A stretch of DNA of 64,000 bases, taken from positions 558,001-622,000 of the forward strand of contig NZ_JARCHV010000002.1 of NCBI RefSeq assembly GCF_028890485.2. The letters are read 5' to 3'. This stretch comes from Planococcus sp. SK3692 (lineage in GTDB: Bacteria; Bacillota; Bacilli; Bacillales_A; Planococcaceae). This document shows, piece by piece, positions 14,123-22,591 of the stretch; positions within the stretch are counted from its first letter, which is position 1, and each line of letters starts with the position of its first letter. The notes beneath the pieces are model-generated. The model was given only the letters and a program-made list of their open reading frames with translations. It did not search any database and was not told where the DNA came from. Made by a program: the position numbers and the translations under genes.

Positions 14123-15118
14123 ATGTTTTCGAAAGATATAGGCATCGATCTCGGAACAGCCAATGTGCTGATCTATGTAAAAGGCAAAGGCATCATTTTA
14201 AACGAGCCGTCCGTAGTAGCAGTCGATAGAAAATCCAATGAATTGATTGCGGTTGGAACGGACGCGCAGAAAATGATAGGGCGCACACCCCAGCACATTG
14301 CGGTCATCCGTCCCTTAAAAGACGGCGTTATCCATGATTTCGATATTACGGAATTGATGCTTAAGCATTTTATTCAAATACTGAAACTGAAAGGCTTTAT
14401 GATGAAGCCGCGCATTCTTATCTGCTGCCCGGCGAATATCACGAGCATCGAACAGAAAGCGATTCGCGAAGTCGCTGAAAAAGCTGGCGCGCGGAAAGTC
14501 TATGTCGAAGTGGAGCCGAAAGTGGCGGCTATTGGAGCAGGGCTTGATATTTATCAGGCGGATGCGAGCCTGGTCATCGATATTGGCGGGGGAACTTCCG
14601 ATATTGCGGTTTTGTCGATGGGGGAAATCGTTAAAAGCATCACCTTGAAAGTGGCAGGCGATCATTTTGACCTGGACATCCTTCATTACATCAAGAAAAA
14701 GCATAAATTGCTAATCGGCGAACGCACAGCTGAGAAACTGAAAATGGAATTTGGTTCGCTTGGCGGCGATCAGCAAGCCACGATGGACATCCGCGGTCGG
14801 GATATGCTGACGGGTTATCCACGGACGATCACTTTGATGGCGCAGGAGATTACGGATGCCTTGCGTGAATCGGTCGAGCAAGTTGCAGAAGGAGTGCGTG
14901 TAGTGCTCGAACAAACGCCTCCTGAGTTGGCGTCGGACATCATCGACCGTGGCGGCGTGTTGACCGGTGGCGGTGCTTTGCTCGGCGGTTTAGACCAGTT
15001 GTTGTCAGAGCGTCTCGGCATTCCGATTGCTATTGCGGAACATCCGAAAGAATGCGTCGTTCTTGGAACCGGGAAAATGCTTGAAGCAAAACAGGATATT
15101 TTTCGTTCAAGAAGATAA
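14123..15118 (+). CDS. mbl: MreB-family rod-shape protein, Mbl-like
   Basis: Bacterial actin that guides side-wall synthesis under the membrane. The 331-residue product has phosphate-1 GIDLGTANVLIYVKGKGI, the PRILICCPANITSIEQKA segment, phosphate-2 VIDIGGGTSDIAVLSMGEIV and the adenosine motif GVLTGGGALLGGLDQLL. I start at ATG 14123, with AAGGAAGGGG upstream, rather than the open-frame start at 14018. MreB, Mbl and MreBH are hard to separate by eye; position after murA and the first 25 residues favour Mbl. It is clearly diverged from B. subtilis Mbl. Confidence 0.88.
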   Translation: MFSKDIGIDLGTANVLIYVKGKGIILNEPSVVAVDRKSNELIAVGTDAQKMIGRTPQHIAVIRPLKDGVIHDFDITELMLKHFIQILKLKGFMMKPRILICCPANITSIEQKAIREVAEKAGARKVYVEVEPKVAAIGAGLDIYQADASLVIDIGGGTSDIAVLSMGEIVKSITLKVAGDHFDLDILHYIKKKHKLLIGERTAEKLKMEFGSLGGDQQATMDIRGRDMLTGYPRTITLMAQEITDALRESVEQVAEGVRVVLEQTPPELASDIIDRGGVLTGGGALLGGLDQLLSERLGIPIAIAEHPKECVVLGTGKMLEAKQDIFRSRR

Positions 15119-15129
15119 AATTCAAATTT

Positions 15130-15160
15130 TTGTTCCACAGCCCGTGCTTTTTAGTATAAT
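15130..15160 (+). promoter_or_regulatory. Promoter for the EpuA-like and fabZ genes
   Basis: A perfect TATAAT at 15155 with TTGTTC 19 nt upstream, about 60 nt before the EpuA-like gene. Confidence 0.5.
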
Positions 15161-15221
15161 GGCAGATAGTGAAGAAACTTGTCTGGCATTGGGCATTTAA
15201 AGAAGAAAGGTTGACATAGCA

Positions 15222-15485
15222 ATGGCACAATCACGAAAAGCTGGCTCGACTCAGCCAGATAAACCGAATACGCAAACCGAAAAGCCTCAAAAGAAAACGC
15301 GGTGGGTTCAAATCCGTATGTTTCCGATCTGGCTGCGCATCCTGCTGGTCATTGCGCTTCTCGTCGTTATGGCAGCACTGGGCGCTATGATCGGGTATGG
15401 CGTCATTGGAGATGGCAATGCAGGAGATGCGTTGAAATGGGAAACATGGCAGCACATCTTTGACATTATGCGCGGCGTTACCTGA
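15222..15485 (+). CDS. EpuA-like small membrane protein
   Basis: An 87-residue protein: a basic, Gln/Thr/Lys-rich cytoplasmic tail (1-34), one membrane helix (about 38-62) and a short C-terminal tail with WETWQHIFDIMRG. This matches the EpuA family, often misleadingly named DNA-directed RNA polymerase subunit beta in databases because a homologous segment can be fused to RpoB. I see nothing of a polymerase in it. AAGAAAGG lies upstream of ATG 15222. The function is not established. Confidence 0.7.
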   Translation: MAQSRKAGSTQPDKPNTQTEKPQKKTRWVQIRMFPIWLRILLVIALLVVMAALGAMIGYGVIGDGNAGDALKWETWQHIFDIMRGVT

Positions 15486-15543
15486 TCAGGAAGTGTTAAA
15501 GCCTGATGGATACAAGCAGAAAGTGTAGAAGGGAATGGAAATT

Positions 15544-15981
15544 ATGTTGACGACAGAACAAGTACAGGCAATTTTGCCTCACCGTTATCCATTTTTGATG
15601 GTCGATCGGATCGTGGAAATCGAAGCGGGGAAAAAAGCGGTCGGGCTGAAAAACGTCACCGCTAACGAAGATTTCTTTAACGGCCATTTTCCAGGCTATC
15701 CTGTCATGCCGGGCGTGTTGATCGTTGAAGCACTGGCACAGGTTGGGGCAGCCGCGGTTCTTCAAATGGAAGAAAACAAAGGCCGCCTAGCCTTCTTCAC
15801 AGGCATCGATAATTGCCGTTTCAAGCGCCAAGTTACGCCAGGTGACCAATTGCGCTTGGAAGTAGAGTTGACGCGCCTGCGCGGTTCTATGGGCAAAGGC
15901 CATGCGATTGCGACAGTAGACGGGGAAATCGCTTGTGAATGCGATATTTTATTCGCACTCGGGCCAGTCCAGGAAAAATAA
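15544..15981 (+). CDS. fabZ: 3-hydroxyacyl-ACP dehydratase FabZ
   Basis: Dehydrates 3-hydroxyacyl-ACP to trans-2-enoyl-ACP in fatty acid elongation. The 145-residue hot-dog-fold protein has [13 protein letters not shown], the catalytic His in [13 protein letters not shown] and the catalytic Glu in [13 protein letters not shown] choose ATG 15544 over ATG 15535 because AAGGGA ends 9 nt before the former but abuts the latter. It ends at a terminator shared with the convergent ywpF. Confidence 0.95.
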   Translation: MLTTEQVQAILPHRYPFLMVDRIVEIEAGKKAVGLKNVTANEDFFNGHFPGYPVMPGVLIVEALAQVGAAAVLQMEENKGRLAFFTGIDNCRFKRQVTPGDQLRLEVELTRLRGSMGKGHAIATVDGEIACECDILFALGPVQEK

Positions 15982-15991
15982 CATGTATAAC

Positions 15992-16034
15992 AAAACAGCC
16001 TCCTGCAGCCAATTCGGCTGTGGGAGGCTGTTTT
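15992..16034. terminator. Bidirectional terminator between fabZ and ywpF
   Basis: aaaacagcctcc and gggaggctgtttt form a long stem with an internal cagcc/ggctg pairing. There are A and T runs on both sides, so it can serve both convergent genes. Confidence 0.85.
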
Positions 16035-16035
16035 A

Positions 16036-16476
16036 TTATGTAGATTTGCTTTCGTCTTTACGTAATACCGGGCGCTCCCGCATATCGCTTTCAAAACGGT
16101 CGAGCAGTTCCTGTCCTTCAAGCCCGTCTTCCAAAAGCTCCGATAATAAAGTTTCGGCATATTTGCGACGTGCCCGTTTCAAAGTCCCTTTCATCAGCAC
16201 AGAGACATGGCCGCCAATCGGCTTGACGGCATGGATGATCACTTCAAAGGTAGCCGGTTCGTTACCGGGATAGGAAATGACGACTTTGACATCATGCACT
16301 TTGCCGCTTTGTTTCATATCGAGAAAAACGGCTTCGTGCTTTTCGTCTACCAGCAGTTCGAGAACCCATGAACGCTGGGCGTTTTCCTGGTTGATGATCA
16401 AACCGTCATGAAGCGGGTAGTCTACAAGTTGTTCTCCGTCTACAACAGCGAGCGACAGCATTTTAAAGGTTTTCAT
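16036..16476 (-). CDS. ywpF: YwpF-like protein
   Basis: A 146-residue soluble protein with no signal or membrane segment, starting MKTFKMLSLAVVDGEQ. Size, start and position next to fabZ and ssb match YwpF of B. subtilis, whose function is unknown. GGAGGG lies about 6 nt upstream of the start. It is convergent with fabZ. The gap to ssb (16477-16806) holds only a likely ssb promoter and no gene. Confidence 0.75.
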   Translation of the reverse strand: MKTFKMLSLAVVDGEQLVDYPLHDGLIINQENAQRSWVLELLVDEKHEAVFLDMKQSGKVHDVKVVISYPGNEPATFEVIIHAVKPIGGHVSVLMKGTLKRARRKYAETLLSELLEDGLEGQELLDRFESDMRERPVLRKDESKST

Positions 16477-16701
16477 GCAATTCCCTCCAGATACAGCTTT
16501 GTTTCAGTATAGCATAGCAGGGAAATGGCCGGCGAATGTCTATGGAAAAAATGCATTGCAACAAAATGGTGATTTTGCATATTGGCTAACTGTTCAAGAA
16601 ACGCCATAGTTTTCACAGCGAAGCGTTTGAAAAAAACTTTTGGCCTTTCCCGAATTCCGCAAATGATGCCCGAAATCCTTTCAAATTCGCGATTTCCCAC
16701 A

Positions 16702-16731
16702 TTGCCAAGCAAATGGCGATCTTAGTATGCT
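16702..16731 (+). promoter_or_regulatory. Possible ssb promoter
   Basis: TTGCCA and TATGCT are separated by 18 nt, about 75 nt before the ssb start. Confidence 0.35.
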
Positions 16732-16806
16732 TTTATCACCGGCAGGACAGCAGCAAAGCGAATGAGCCAGCAGCTGAATCGGCCTGTCCGTCAGGAGGTG
16801 AAAGCA

Positions 16807-17217
16807 ATGAATCAAGTAGGCATCGTAGGACGATTAACAAAAGACCCGTCGATGCGGGTGCTGGGGGAAGGGCGTGTACATACTACCTTCGTCGTGGCCA
16901 TTTCCCGCAACTTCAGAAATCAGCGTGGTGAAATTGAAAGCGATTACGTCCTTTGCTCCACCTGGGGCCGGACCGCCCAAAACGTCGCTAAGTATTGCAT
17001 GAAAGGTTCGCAAGTCGCCATAACGGGAAGAATTCAATCTCGCCATTACGATAAGGAAGATGGCTCCCGTGTCTATGTAACGGAAGTGATCGGTGACCAA
17101 GTACGTTTCCTCGATAAACGAAAGCCCTCAGACGATCTTATCCCCAAGCGGACGGAAGCGGATTCTGCTGCAGAGTTCGATTTTCAACCGCCCGAAACTG
17201 AGCAGGTGAACAGTTGA
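16807..17217 (+). CDS. ssb: Single-stranded DNA-binding protein, short SsbB/YwpH type
   Basis: Binds single-stranded DNA through an OB fold. The 136-residue product has NQVGIVGRLTKDPSMR, the core RNFRNQRGEIESDYV and VAITGRIQSRHYDKEDGSRVYVTEVI. The acidic C-terminal tip (DDDIPF type) by which housekeeping SSB recruits partners is absent; the protein ends PPETEQVNS. With its place between ywpF and ywqB-ywqA this points to the competence-associated SsbB paralogue, so a second, longer SSB gene should exist elsewhere. CAGGAGGTG lies 7 nt upstream of ATG 16807. Confidence 0.9.
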   Translation: MNQVGIVGRLTKDPSMRVLGEGRVHTTFVVAISRNFRNQRGEIESDYVLCSTWGRTAQNVAKYCMKGSQVAITGRIQSRHYDKEDGSRVYVTEVIGDQVRFLDKRKPSDDLIPKRTEADSAAEFDFQPPETEQVNS

Positions 17218-17237
17218 TGCATAAGGAGGCAAGTGGA

Positions 17238-17381
17238 ATGCCGAAAGAACTTCAGCTCCAGTTGGAAGTCCATATGGAGCAATTGATCAAACTGACTGCC
17301 TCGCTTCATCAGCGAATGATCGAAGCGGAGCGCGAGCTGTCTGAACTGAAACGGGTCTTCGCCACAGGCGAGAAAAATTGA
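17238..17381 (+). CDS. Small hypothetical helical protein (47 aa)
   Basis: A short reading frame directly after ssb, preceded by TAAGGAGG about 10 nt before ATG 17238. The predicted peptide starts MPKELQLQLEVHMEQ and ends RVFATGEKN. It has no Pro or Gly between residues 4 and 43 and a heptad-like pattern of Leu, Ile, Met and Val, so it should be one amphipathic helix, possibly a coiled coil. It lies 20 nt after ssb and just before a terminator, so it is probably cotranscribed. I do not recognise a family. Confidence 0.6.
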   Translation: MPKELQLQLEVHMEQLIKLTASLHQRMIEAERELSELKRVFATGEKN

Positions 17382-17398
17382 TGATTGCTGTCCAAAAG

Positions 17399-17436
17399 AA
17401 AAAATCCGTCCAGGTGGGGTCCTGGCCGGATTTTTT
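17399..17436. terminator. Bidirectional terminator between the ssb operon and ywqA
   Basis: aaaaaatccg-t-ccagg and cctgg-c-cggatttttt form a stem with a short loop. It ends both convergent transcripts and overlaps the ywqA stop codon. Confidence 0.85.
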
Positions 17437-20158
17437 AAAAGCTATAGGTGAACAATTCTTTCAGTTCGTCATCGGATAGTTCCGTCATCCATTGGCTGGA
17501 CTGGATAAACTGATCCGACATCGATTGCTTCTGCGTAAGCAGTGAATCGATTTTCTCTTCAATCGTCCCGATCGTCACAAATTTATGGACGTGGACAAAT
17601 TGCGTCTGGCCGATGCGGTACGCGCGGTCGGTCGCTTGGTTTTCCACAGCCGGGTTCCACCAGCGGTCTGCATGTAACACATGCGTAGCGGCTGTCAAAT
17701 TGAGCCCAGTGCCACCCGCTTTTAGAGAGAGGATGAATATCGGGAATTCGCCATTCTGAAAGGCGGCGACGAGTGAATCGCGTTGATGTTTCGGCATATT
17801 GCCGGTCAAGAACGGCACTTCATGCCCGTATAATTCATTCAGCGCCTGTTGTAGCAGATGGCCCATTCCGATGTACTGCGTAAAGATCAAGCATTGCTCC
17901 CCGCGTTCCGCGATTTCCCCCGCAAGTGTCACGATACGCTCGAGTTTCTGGGAGCGGGGCAATAACTCGTCTGCGGTCGTATACGGCTCTTTCAAATAAA
18001 GGGACGGGTGATTGCAAAGCTGTTTTAGCTTGCTGAGCATTTTCAGGACGAGGCCTTTTTTCTCGAAACCGGTGAGCGTCCCCATCTTCTGCACCGTATC
18101 CTGCACAAGCCCCTCATACAGCGCGGCTTGCTCCGGCGTGAGTGGGCAATATTCCAACTGCTCCAGTTTTTCCGGTAAATTGAGTTGAAGTTCGGGATCT
18201 TTTTTCGTCCGGCGGAGTAAGAATGGCTGAATGCGCTGCCGCAGCTTTTCTTTTGCCGCCTCGGAATCATCCCGTTCAATCGGCACCATAAAGGCTTCCT
18301 GGAACTGCTTGATGCGGTACAGGTAGCCTTTATTGATGAAATCGAAGATCGACCATAGTTCAGACAGGCGGTTCTCGATCGGCGTCCCAGTCAGCGCGAT
18401 ATGATGCTGCCCTTTGAACTTGCGGATCGTCCGTGATTGTTTCGTGTACATGTTCTTGATGTTTTGCGCCTCATCGAGCGTGATGCTCGTCCATGTGATC
18501 GATTGTATCTCTTCGCTATCGGACGAAGCGATGCCGTATGTCGACAGCACGACATCCGGCTGTTCGGCCGCTAGTGAGTCCAAAAAGGCTTGGCCTTTCG
18601 GGCGGGTGCTGCCGTAATGGGTCGCCACTTTCAAATCAGGCGCGAAACGCTCCAACTCCTTTTGCCAGTTGCCAAGGACTGAAGTCGGGCAGATGATGAG
18701 CGATGGCTGTTTCGGCTTTTCACTGTGCACGTGAAGCAAATAGGCAATCAATTGCACGGTCTTGCCGAGACCCATATCATCTGCTAGGCATAAACCGAAG
18801 CCTTCTTCTCGCATAAAGGTTAAATAATCAAAGCCGGTCTTCTGGTAAGGGCGTAATTCGGTCATCAAATTCTTCGGCAATGGCGTTTCCGGCAAATCGC
18901 GTTTATCCAGCAATTTATCCAGCAGGATTTTCAGGGATTTATTCAAGTGGAACTCAACGAGTGGATCGTCTTCTTCTCCTGGTTCCTCAAGCATGACATC
19001 CGGCACATTATGGAACAGCATGTCTTTCAGCGTCCAATCGGCGTCTTCCGCTTCTTCGATCATCTGGCGCAGTTGCATCAGCAGATTCGAGTCAACGCGC
19101 ACCCACTCATTGCCGACGCGGATGAACTCACGGTTTTCTGTCACGAGCTGCTCGAAATCCTGCATGCTCAACTCAACGCCGTTGAGCGAGAACTTCCAGT
19201 CAAAGCTGATGATTTGGTCCAAGCCGACGACCGATGCTTTTTTCGCTGGTGAAGTGACGTTCGCTTTGACACGCACTTTCGATTCCTGGACGGCTTGCAG
19301 CCAGGAAGGAATTGACACTTCCACCCCGAATGCCTGCAATAAGTCGGCATCGTTTCGTAGGAAGTTCAATACTTCTGCATCAGTCCACCGCGCAATATAC
19401 ATCTGATCCGCTTCGTAACGGTCAACAGAAGGGCATAGGCTGAGGATCAAGCTTTGGCGCTCTTGGATATCACGCGCATGAGCACGCCATTTTTCAGGCA
19501 GCACTTTTTCAATCACTTCATTCTCGCGGCGTTTCGAAGGCGTCCAATACGCGCTGCCGCGTTTAGTGCGCAAAGCAGTCCGGAAAGCCCATAAGCCGCT
19601 GTCGTCTGGTTCAGTCAATTGCATCGCAAGCACATAATCGTCTGCGGGTTCCAGTCCGTCCCAGCCGGCGTGTTCAATAAAATGCAACAGGTAGGGCAAT
19701 TGGGCTGAAGTGAGCCCTTTTTGACGAAGCTGGTGCTGAATCGTATCAGTCAAGAACGAGCGAATTTCCGCATCGCCATAAGCCGCATCGATGGAAATAA
19801 CACCCTCTTCCACTTGGACATGCTGCCACAATGCCGAATCGTTCAAGGAATCGGCGACGCGGCGAGCAAGTTTCAGCCAAGCTTCGTCTTGCAATCGGCG
19901 CCCTGCAAACTGGACATAATGATGAGGGTCTTGTTGGAACAAACGGACAAAATCGGCTGGCGTCAATAATAGGTCCAAGCCATCTGTTTGAACGTTCATG
20001 CCGAAAAAGCTGTCCTTATCGGCAAAAAACAGGAATGGCGACCAAATTTCGGGAGGGATCCGGTTGCCGCTGTCATTATAAGCCTGAAGCCGGAACATGT
20101 CCGACTGGTCTATTTTTAAGTAATAAGTACGGCTTCCTTCAGTTTGGAATTGATTCAT
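17435..20158 (-). CDS. ywqA: SNF2-family DNA helicase/translocase
   Basis: A 907-residue ATP-driven double-stranded DNA translocase, as in Rad54/HepA-like proteins. Residues 1-430 form an N-terminal region typical of bacterial SNF2 proteins. The motor follows: motif I ADDMGLGKTVQLIAYL (about 475), motif II DEAQNIKN (DEAQ rather than DEAH), motif III LTGTPIENRLSELWSIFDF, motif V LKAGGTGLNLTAATHVLHAD and motif VI ATDRAYRIGQ. It overlaps the upstream SWIM-finger gene by 4 nt, so the two are coupled and probably act together. Its cellular task is not shown by the sequence. Confidence 0.92.
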   Translation of the reverse strand: MNQFQTEGSRTYYLKIDQSDMFRLQAYNDSGNRIPPEIWSPFLFFADKDSFFGMNVQTDGLDLLLTPADFVRLFQQDPHHYVQFAGRRLQDEAWLKLARRVADSLNDSALWQHVQVEEGVISIDAAYGDAEIRSFLTDTIQHQLRQKGLTSAQLPYLLHFIEHAGWDGLEPADDYVLAMQLTEPDDSGLWAFRTALRTKRGSAYWTPSKRRENEVIEKVLPEKWRAHARDIQERQSLILSLCPSVDRYEADQMYIARWTDAEVLNFLRNDADLLQAFGVEVSIPSWLQAVQESKVRVKANVTSPAKKASVVGLDQIISFDWKFSLNGVELSMQDFEQLVTENREFIRVGNEWVRVDSNLLMQLRQMIEEAEDADWTLKDMLFHNVPDVMLEEPGEEDDPLVEFHLNKSLKILLDKLLDKRDLPETPLPKNLMTELRPYQKTGFDYLTFMREEGFGLCLADDMGLGKTVQLIAYLLHVHSEKPKQPSLIICPTSVLGNWQKELERFAPDLKVATHYGSTRPKGQAFLDSLAAEQPDVVLSTYGIASSDSEEIQSITWTSITLDEAQNIKNMYTKQSRTIRKFKGQHHIALTGTPIENRLSELWSIFDFINKGYLYRIKQFQEAFMVPIERDDSEAAKEKLRQRIQPFLLRRTKKDPELQLNLPEKLEQLEYCPLTPEQAALYEGLVQDTVQKMGTLTGFEKKGLVLKMLSKLKQLCNHPSLYLKEPYTTADELLPRSQKLERIVTLAGEIAERGEQCLIFTQYIGMGHLLQQALNELYGHEVPFLTGNMPKHQRDSLVAAFQNGEFPIFILSLKAGGTGLNLTAATHVLHADRWWNPAVENQATDRAYRIGQTQFVHVHKFVTIGTIEEKIDSLLTQKQSMSDQFIQSSQWMTELSDDELKELFTYSF

Positions 20159-21711
20159 AACAGCTTTCCTTTCTCAATCTCTTCCTGGAGTGCGCGCAGG
20201 CGCTTGTAGCGATGTTGAATTTCATTCATATAATCGTTCCAAAATGGCATTTGCCCGCTTTTCTTGCACGCGGCTTTCATTTTTTTCCAGACGCGGACAG
20301 CCTGTTTATAGCTGGTCCGGCTGCGTTCTTCAAGATGCTGCAATGCATAGCGGTGGTATAGCGGCAACGCGAAATCAGGAGCGGCGTTGTGCACTTCTTT
20401 CAATCCGCATTCCTCTGCAAAATACAATGGGGAATTATGCAACTGGTGAAGTTCCGCCCATTGCTTGTACATCCCTTTTTCGACGAGGTAAGCGGAATAG
20501 GCAGGCAAACCGTAATGGCCGAACTGCGTAAATAAATCTTCCCAATCTTCTTCCGTCAAATCGATGAGTGAATACAAGCGGCTCAACACACGGACGTAGT
20601 GGTGGCGGTACTGCGTAAACAAACCATCGAACAAGAATGTCCGGACATGGGGCTTGATAGCCATCAAGATGGCAGTGAGCCCTTGCTGGTGCCCTTCTTC
20701 TTCCGCGAGGACAGCAAGTTTGACCCAGTCAGCTGCAGCACCCGGTGTAATCGTGCCGGGGGAGACCTCGTTGCCGAGCAGCAAAGCAAAAAATGCCTTG
20801 ACCCGTTCGTCTGGGCGGCGGAATTCTTTGAGCCCGCTCTCCCGTTCGCGCTTGCTGATGAATAACTCGGTCCAGAACAGCTGGTAAATTTCAAAGCGTT
20901 CCGAAAACGAATCGTCGTTCGTTTCCGCGAATTCACGGACCAGTTCACGCAAATGGGTGAAAAAAGCGTCTGATTCAAACGTGCGGTGCAAGCCGCGCAG
21001 TTGGCCAAGCATGTCCCGCAGTGCATGCAATTCATCCGCAAACCAGGTTTTAAAGAAGGAGTGGTGCACTTCTTTTGTTCCCGCGCTGAAGGTCTCCCAT
21101 ACTTCTGTCAGTGAAATCAAATGGGCGTAAGTTTTATATAAAGTTTTCCATTCACGCTCGAGTGGCATGAAAGACAAGGCGTTTTTCAAGCGCCCTTCGT
21201 ATAATTGCTCAAAATAAAAATAATTGCGCGTGACATAATCGTTAATCGGTTCGCGCCACGTGCTGCGGATCAGTGCTTCCCATTGATCGGGTGAGCGTTT
21301 GTTCGTCAATGTCGACAATTTCTCATTCTCCTTATCACGCCATTTCGCGACCCATTCGGAAAGTGAGTCGATTTTCTGATAAAGCGAAAAAATGACCGCC
21401 AAACGGTGACGGCAGGTTTTTTCCTGTGGGCAAGCACAGACGGCGTTAAGCTTTCCGAAGTTGAGCACCACTTTTACCGAATGGGCATCTTTCACACTGG
21501 CTTCCAGCAGCAGACGTTCTTCATTAAATGAATGGATCTGGACGCCATCATGGCGCACTAAAAAGACTGCTTTTCGAACCATTTCCTCGTCCAACGCACG
21601 CGCAGGATGAAGCGACTTGTCGATAGCAGCCATATAATTGTGGATCGTGTCTTCGTATTGTTTCGCTAAGGATAAAACCGTAGCCATTTGCATCGCCCCA
21701 AATAAAAACAT
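20155..21711 (-). CDS. ywqB: SWIM zinc-finger protein, partner of the SNF2 helicase
   Basis: A protein of about 510 residues with a SWIM-type metal site, CxCx(n)CxH, in AVCACPQEKTCRHRLAVIF near residue 93; the rest is long, charged and mostly helical. SWIM domains bind DNA or proteins and are often encoded beside SNF2 motors. It ends overlapping the helicase start (ATGA). The start is uncertain: the longest form begins at 21711, where AGAAGGAA is too close to serve. ATG 21693 or ATG 21687 (starting MATVLSLAKQ, with TGGGGCG upstream) is more likely. Confidence 0.85.
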   Translation of the reverse strand: MFLFGAMQMATVLSLAKQYEDTIHNYMAAIDKSLHPARALDEEMVRKAVFLVRHDGVQIHSFNEERLLLEASVKDAHSVKVVLNFGKLNAVCACPQEKTCRHRLAVIFSLYQKIDSLSEWVAKWRDKENEKLSTLTNKRSPDQWEALIRSTWREPINDYVTRNYFYFEQLYEGRLKNALSFMPLEREWKTLYKTYAHLISLTEVWETFSAGTKEVHHSFFKTWFADELHALRDMLGQLRGLHRTFESDAFFTHLRELVREFAETNDDSFSERFEIYQLFWTELFISKRERESGLKEFRRPDERVKAFFALLLGNEVSPGTITPGAAADWVKLAVLAEEEGHQQGLTAILMAIKPHVRTFLFDGLFTQYRHHYVRVLSRLYSLIDLTEEDWEDLFTQFGHYGLPAYSAYLVEKGMYKQWAELHQLHNSPLYFAEECGLKEVHNAAPDFALPLYHRYALQHLEERSRTSYKQAVRVWKKMKAACKKSGQMPFWNDYMNEIQHRYKRLRALQEEIEKGKLL

Positions 21712-21818
21712 TTCCTTCTATTATACGCATTTGTGGCAATACAGTAAACGAAGAAGGAAAAAGAAGCGGAAATGCCTTCTTTTATCCATACTTAATTGTA
21801 TTCGTTTCGACCAATTTA

Positions 21819-21827
21819 TGGTATGAT
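21819..21827 (+). promoter_or_regulatory. Extended -10 promoter of the IDEAL-domain gene
   Basis: TGgTATGAT lies about 45 nt before the gene. No good -35 is seen at the usual distance. Confidence 0.4.
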
Positions 21828-21869
21828 TCATGTAAGCAGAATATTCTGAAATATAAGGAGGGGAGTCAG

Positions 21870-22334
21870 ATGTTGCATGTAAAACTGATGAAGCCGTTTT
21901 ATACAAAGAGAGAAGGGCATCGCATCAAGTTTGTGTTCGCCTATCAATATTTTTCGATCCTGAAAGATGATGAAGTGTTTCATTTCATCCCAGTCGAAGG
22001 GAAGGAAATCATCGTCAACTTGAATACCTTCCAAGTCGAAAACCTTTCCGAGGTCTTTGTATTCCAAAAAGGGAACCGCTTTATCCGTTTGCCGCTCTAC
22101 CAATTATTGCTGGTCTCGGATATCCATACACACCTTCAAAGCATATTGAAGGAAGAAAGGGCGGAATTGATCGAAGTGAACGAACAAACAAAGAAAGAAG
22201 CGACCGAAGCAATCCAGTTCCTGGAGCAGGAAAACTTCAACCGCATGATCGACCAGGCATTAGCCGCGGGGGATAAGGAACTGTTTGAGAAACTGCTGTC
22301 CCAGCAAAAACAATTACTCGATGGAGGTCTATGA
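21870..22334 (+). CDS. IDEAL-domain protein
   Basis: A 154-residue soluble protein. The first ~95 residues look like a compact beta-rich domain. A charged helix follows (about 98-125), and the C-terminus has the IDEAL-type motif MIDQALAAGDKELFEKLL, known from the end of UPF0302/YpiB proteins. AAGGAGGGG lies 8 nt upstream of ATG 21870. It is a single-gene unit bounded by its own promoter and terminator. The function is unknown; the C-terminal motif may mediate protein interaction. Confidence 0.75.
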   Translation: MLHVKLMKPFYTKREGHRIKFVFAYQYFSILKDDEVFHFIPVEGKEIIVNLNTFQVENLSEVFVFQKGNRFIRLPLYQLLLVSDIHTHLQSILKEERAELIEVNEQTKKEATEAIQFLEQENFNRMIDQALAAGDKELFEKLLSQQKQLLDGGL

Positions 22335-22362
22335 TGAATTATACAACAGCCTATGGATAAGC

Positions 22363-22397
22363 AACGCCTGCCCGTGAATTTGAGAGCAGGCGTTTTT
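22363..22397 (+). terminator. Intrinsic terminator of the IDEAL-domain gene
   Basis: aacgcctgc and gcaggcgtt form a perfect 9-bp stem followed by a T run. Confidence 0.85.
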
Positions 22398-22414
22398 ATA
22401 TGGCAGAAAATAAG

Positions 22415-22451
22415 CAAAAAACCCTTTTCCATCAATCGGAAAAGGGTTTTT
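22415..22451 (-). terminator. Terminator of the 35-aa membrane peptide gene
   Basis: aaaaacccttttcc and ggaaaagggttttt form a perfect 14-bp stem with a 7-nt loop. The minus strand has the T run on its exit side, so it serves the small gene transcribed leftward. Confidence 0.8.
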
Positions 22452-22483
22452 ATGTATGTTCGGAAATCATAGAGTGCTCCTTT

Positions 22484-22591
22484 CTACATAAGCATGAAAT
22501 AATTGAGTGCCAACATTACGACTGCAGAACCCGTCACGCCTAGCGCAAGATCTCCCCATTGCATCTCCAGTACTTTTTCAAAATTGTTCAT
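22484..22591 (-). CDS. Small single-pass membrane peptide (35 aa)
   Basis: A 35-codon reading frame with AAGGAGCGG about 7 nt upstream of its ATG and a dedicated terminator 33 nt after its stop. The peptide has a short charged N-terminus (MNNFEKVLEMQWGD) and a hydrophobic stretch from LALGVTGSAVV to the end, long enough for one membrane span. Ribosome site, stop and terminator make a complete gene, although it is below usual annotation cut-offs. I do not recognise a family. A toxin-like, regulatory or small structural membrane peptide are all possible. Confidence 0.65.
   Translation of the reverse strand: MNNFEKVLEMQWGDLALGVTGSAVVMLALNYFMLM

Noticed and set aside
15222..15485. Naming the 87-codon gene an RNA polymerase beta subunit
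   Set aside because: The protein is a small one-helix membrane protein; the database name comes from a fused homologue.
16534..16640. ComK-box-like AAAA...TTTT pairs upstream of ssb
   Set aside because: The spacing does not fit the AAAA-N5-TTTT rule in paired form; AT-rich DNA gives such matches by chance.
22334..22360. 8-codon frame after the IDEAL gene with GGAGGT in front
   Set aside because: Too short to judge, and the ribosome-site match falls at the end of the preceding gene. No sign that it is a leader peptide for a downstream gene.
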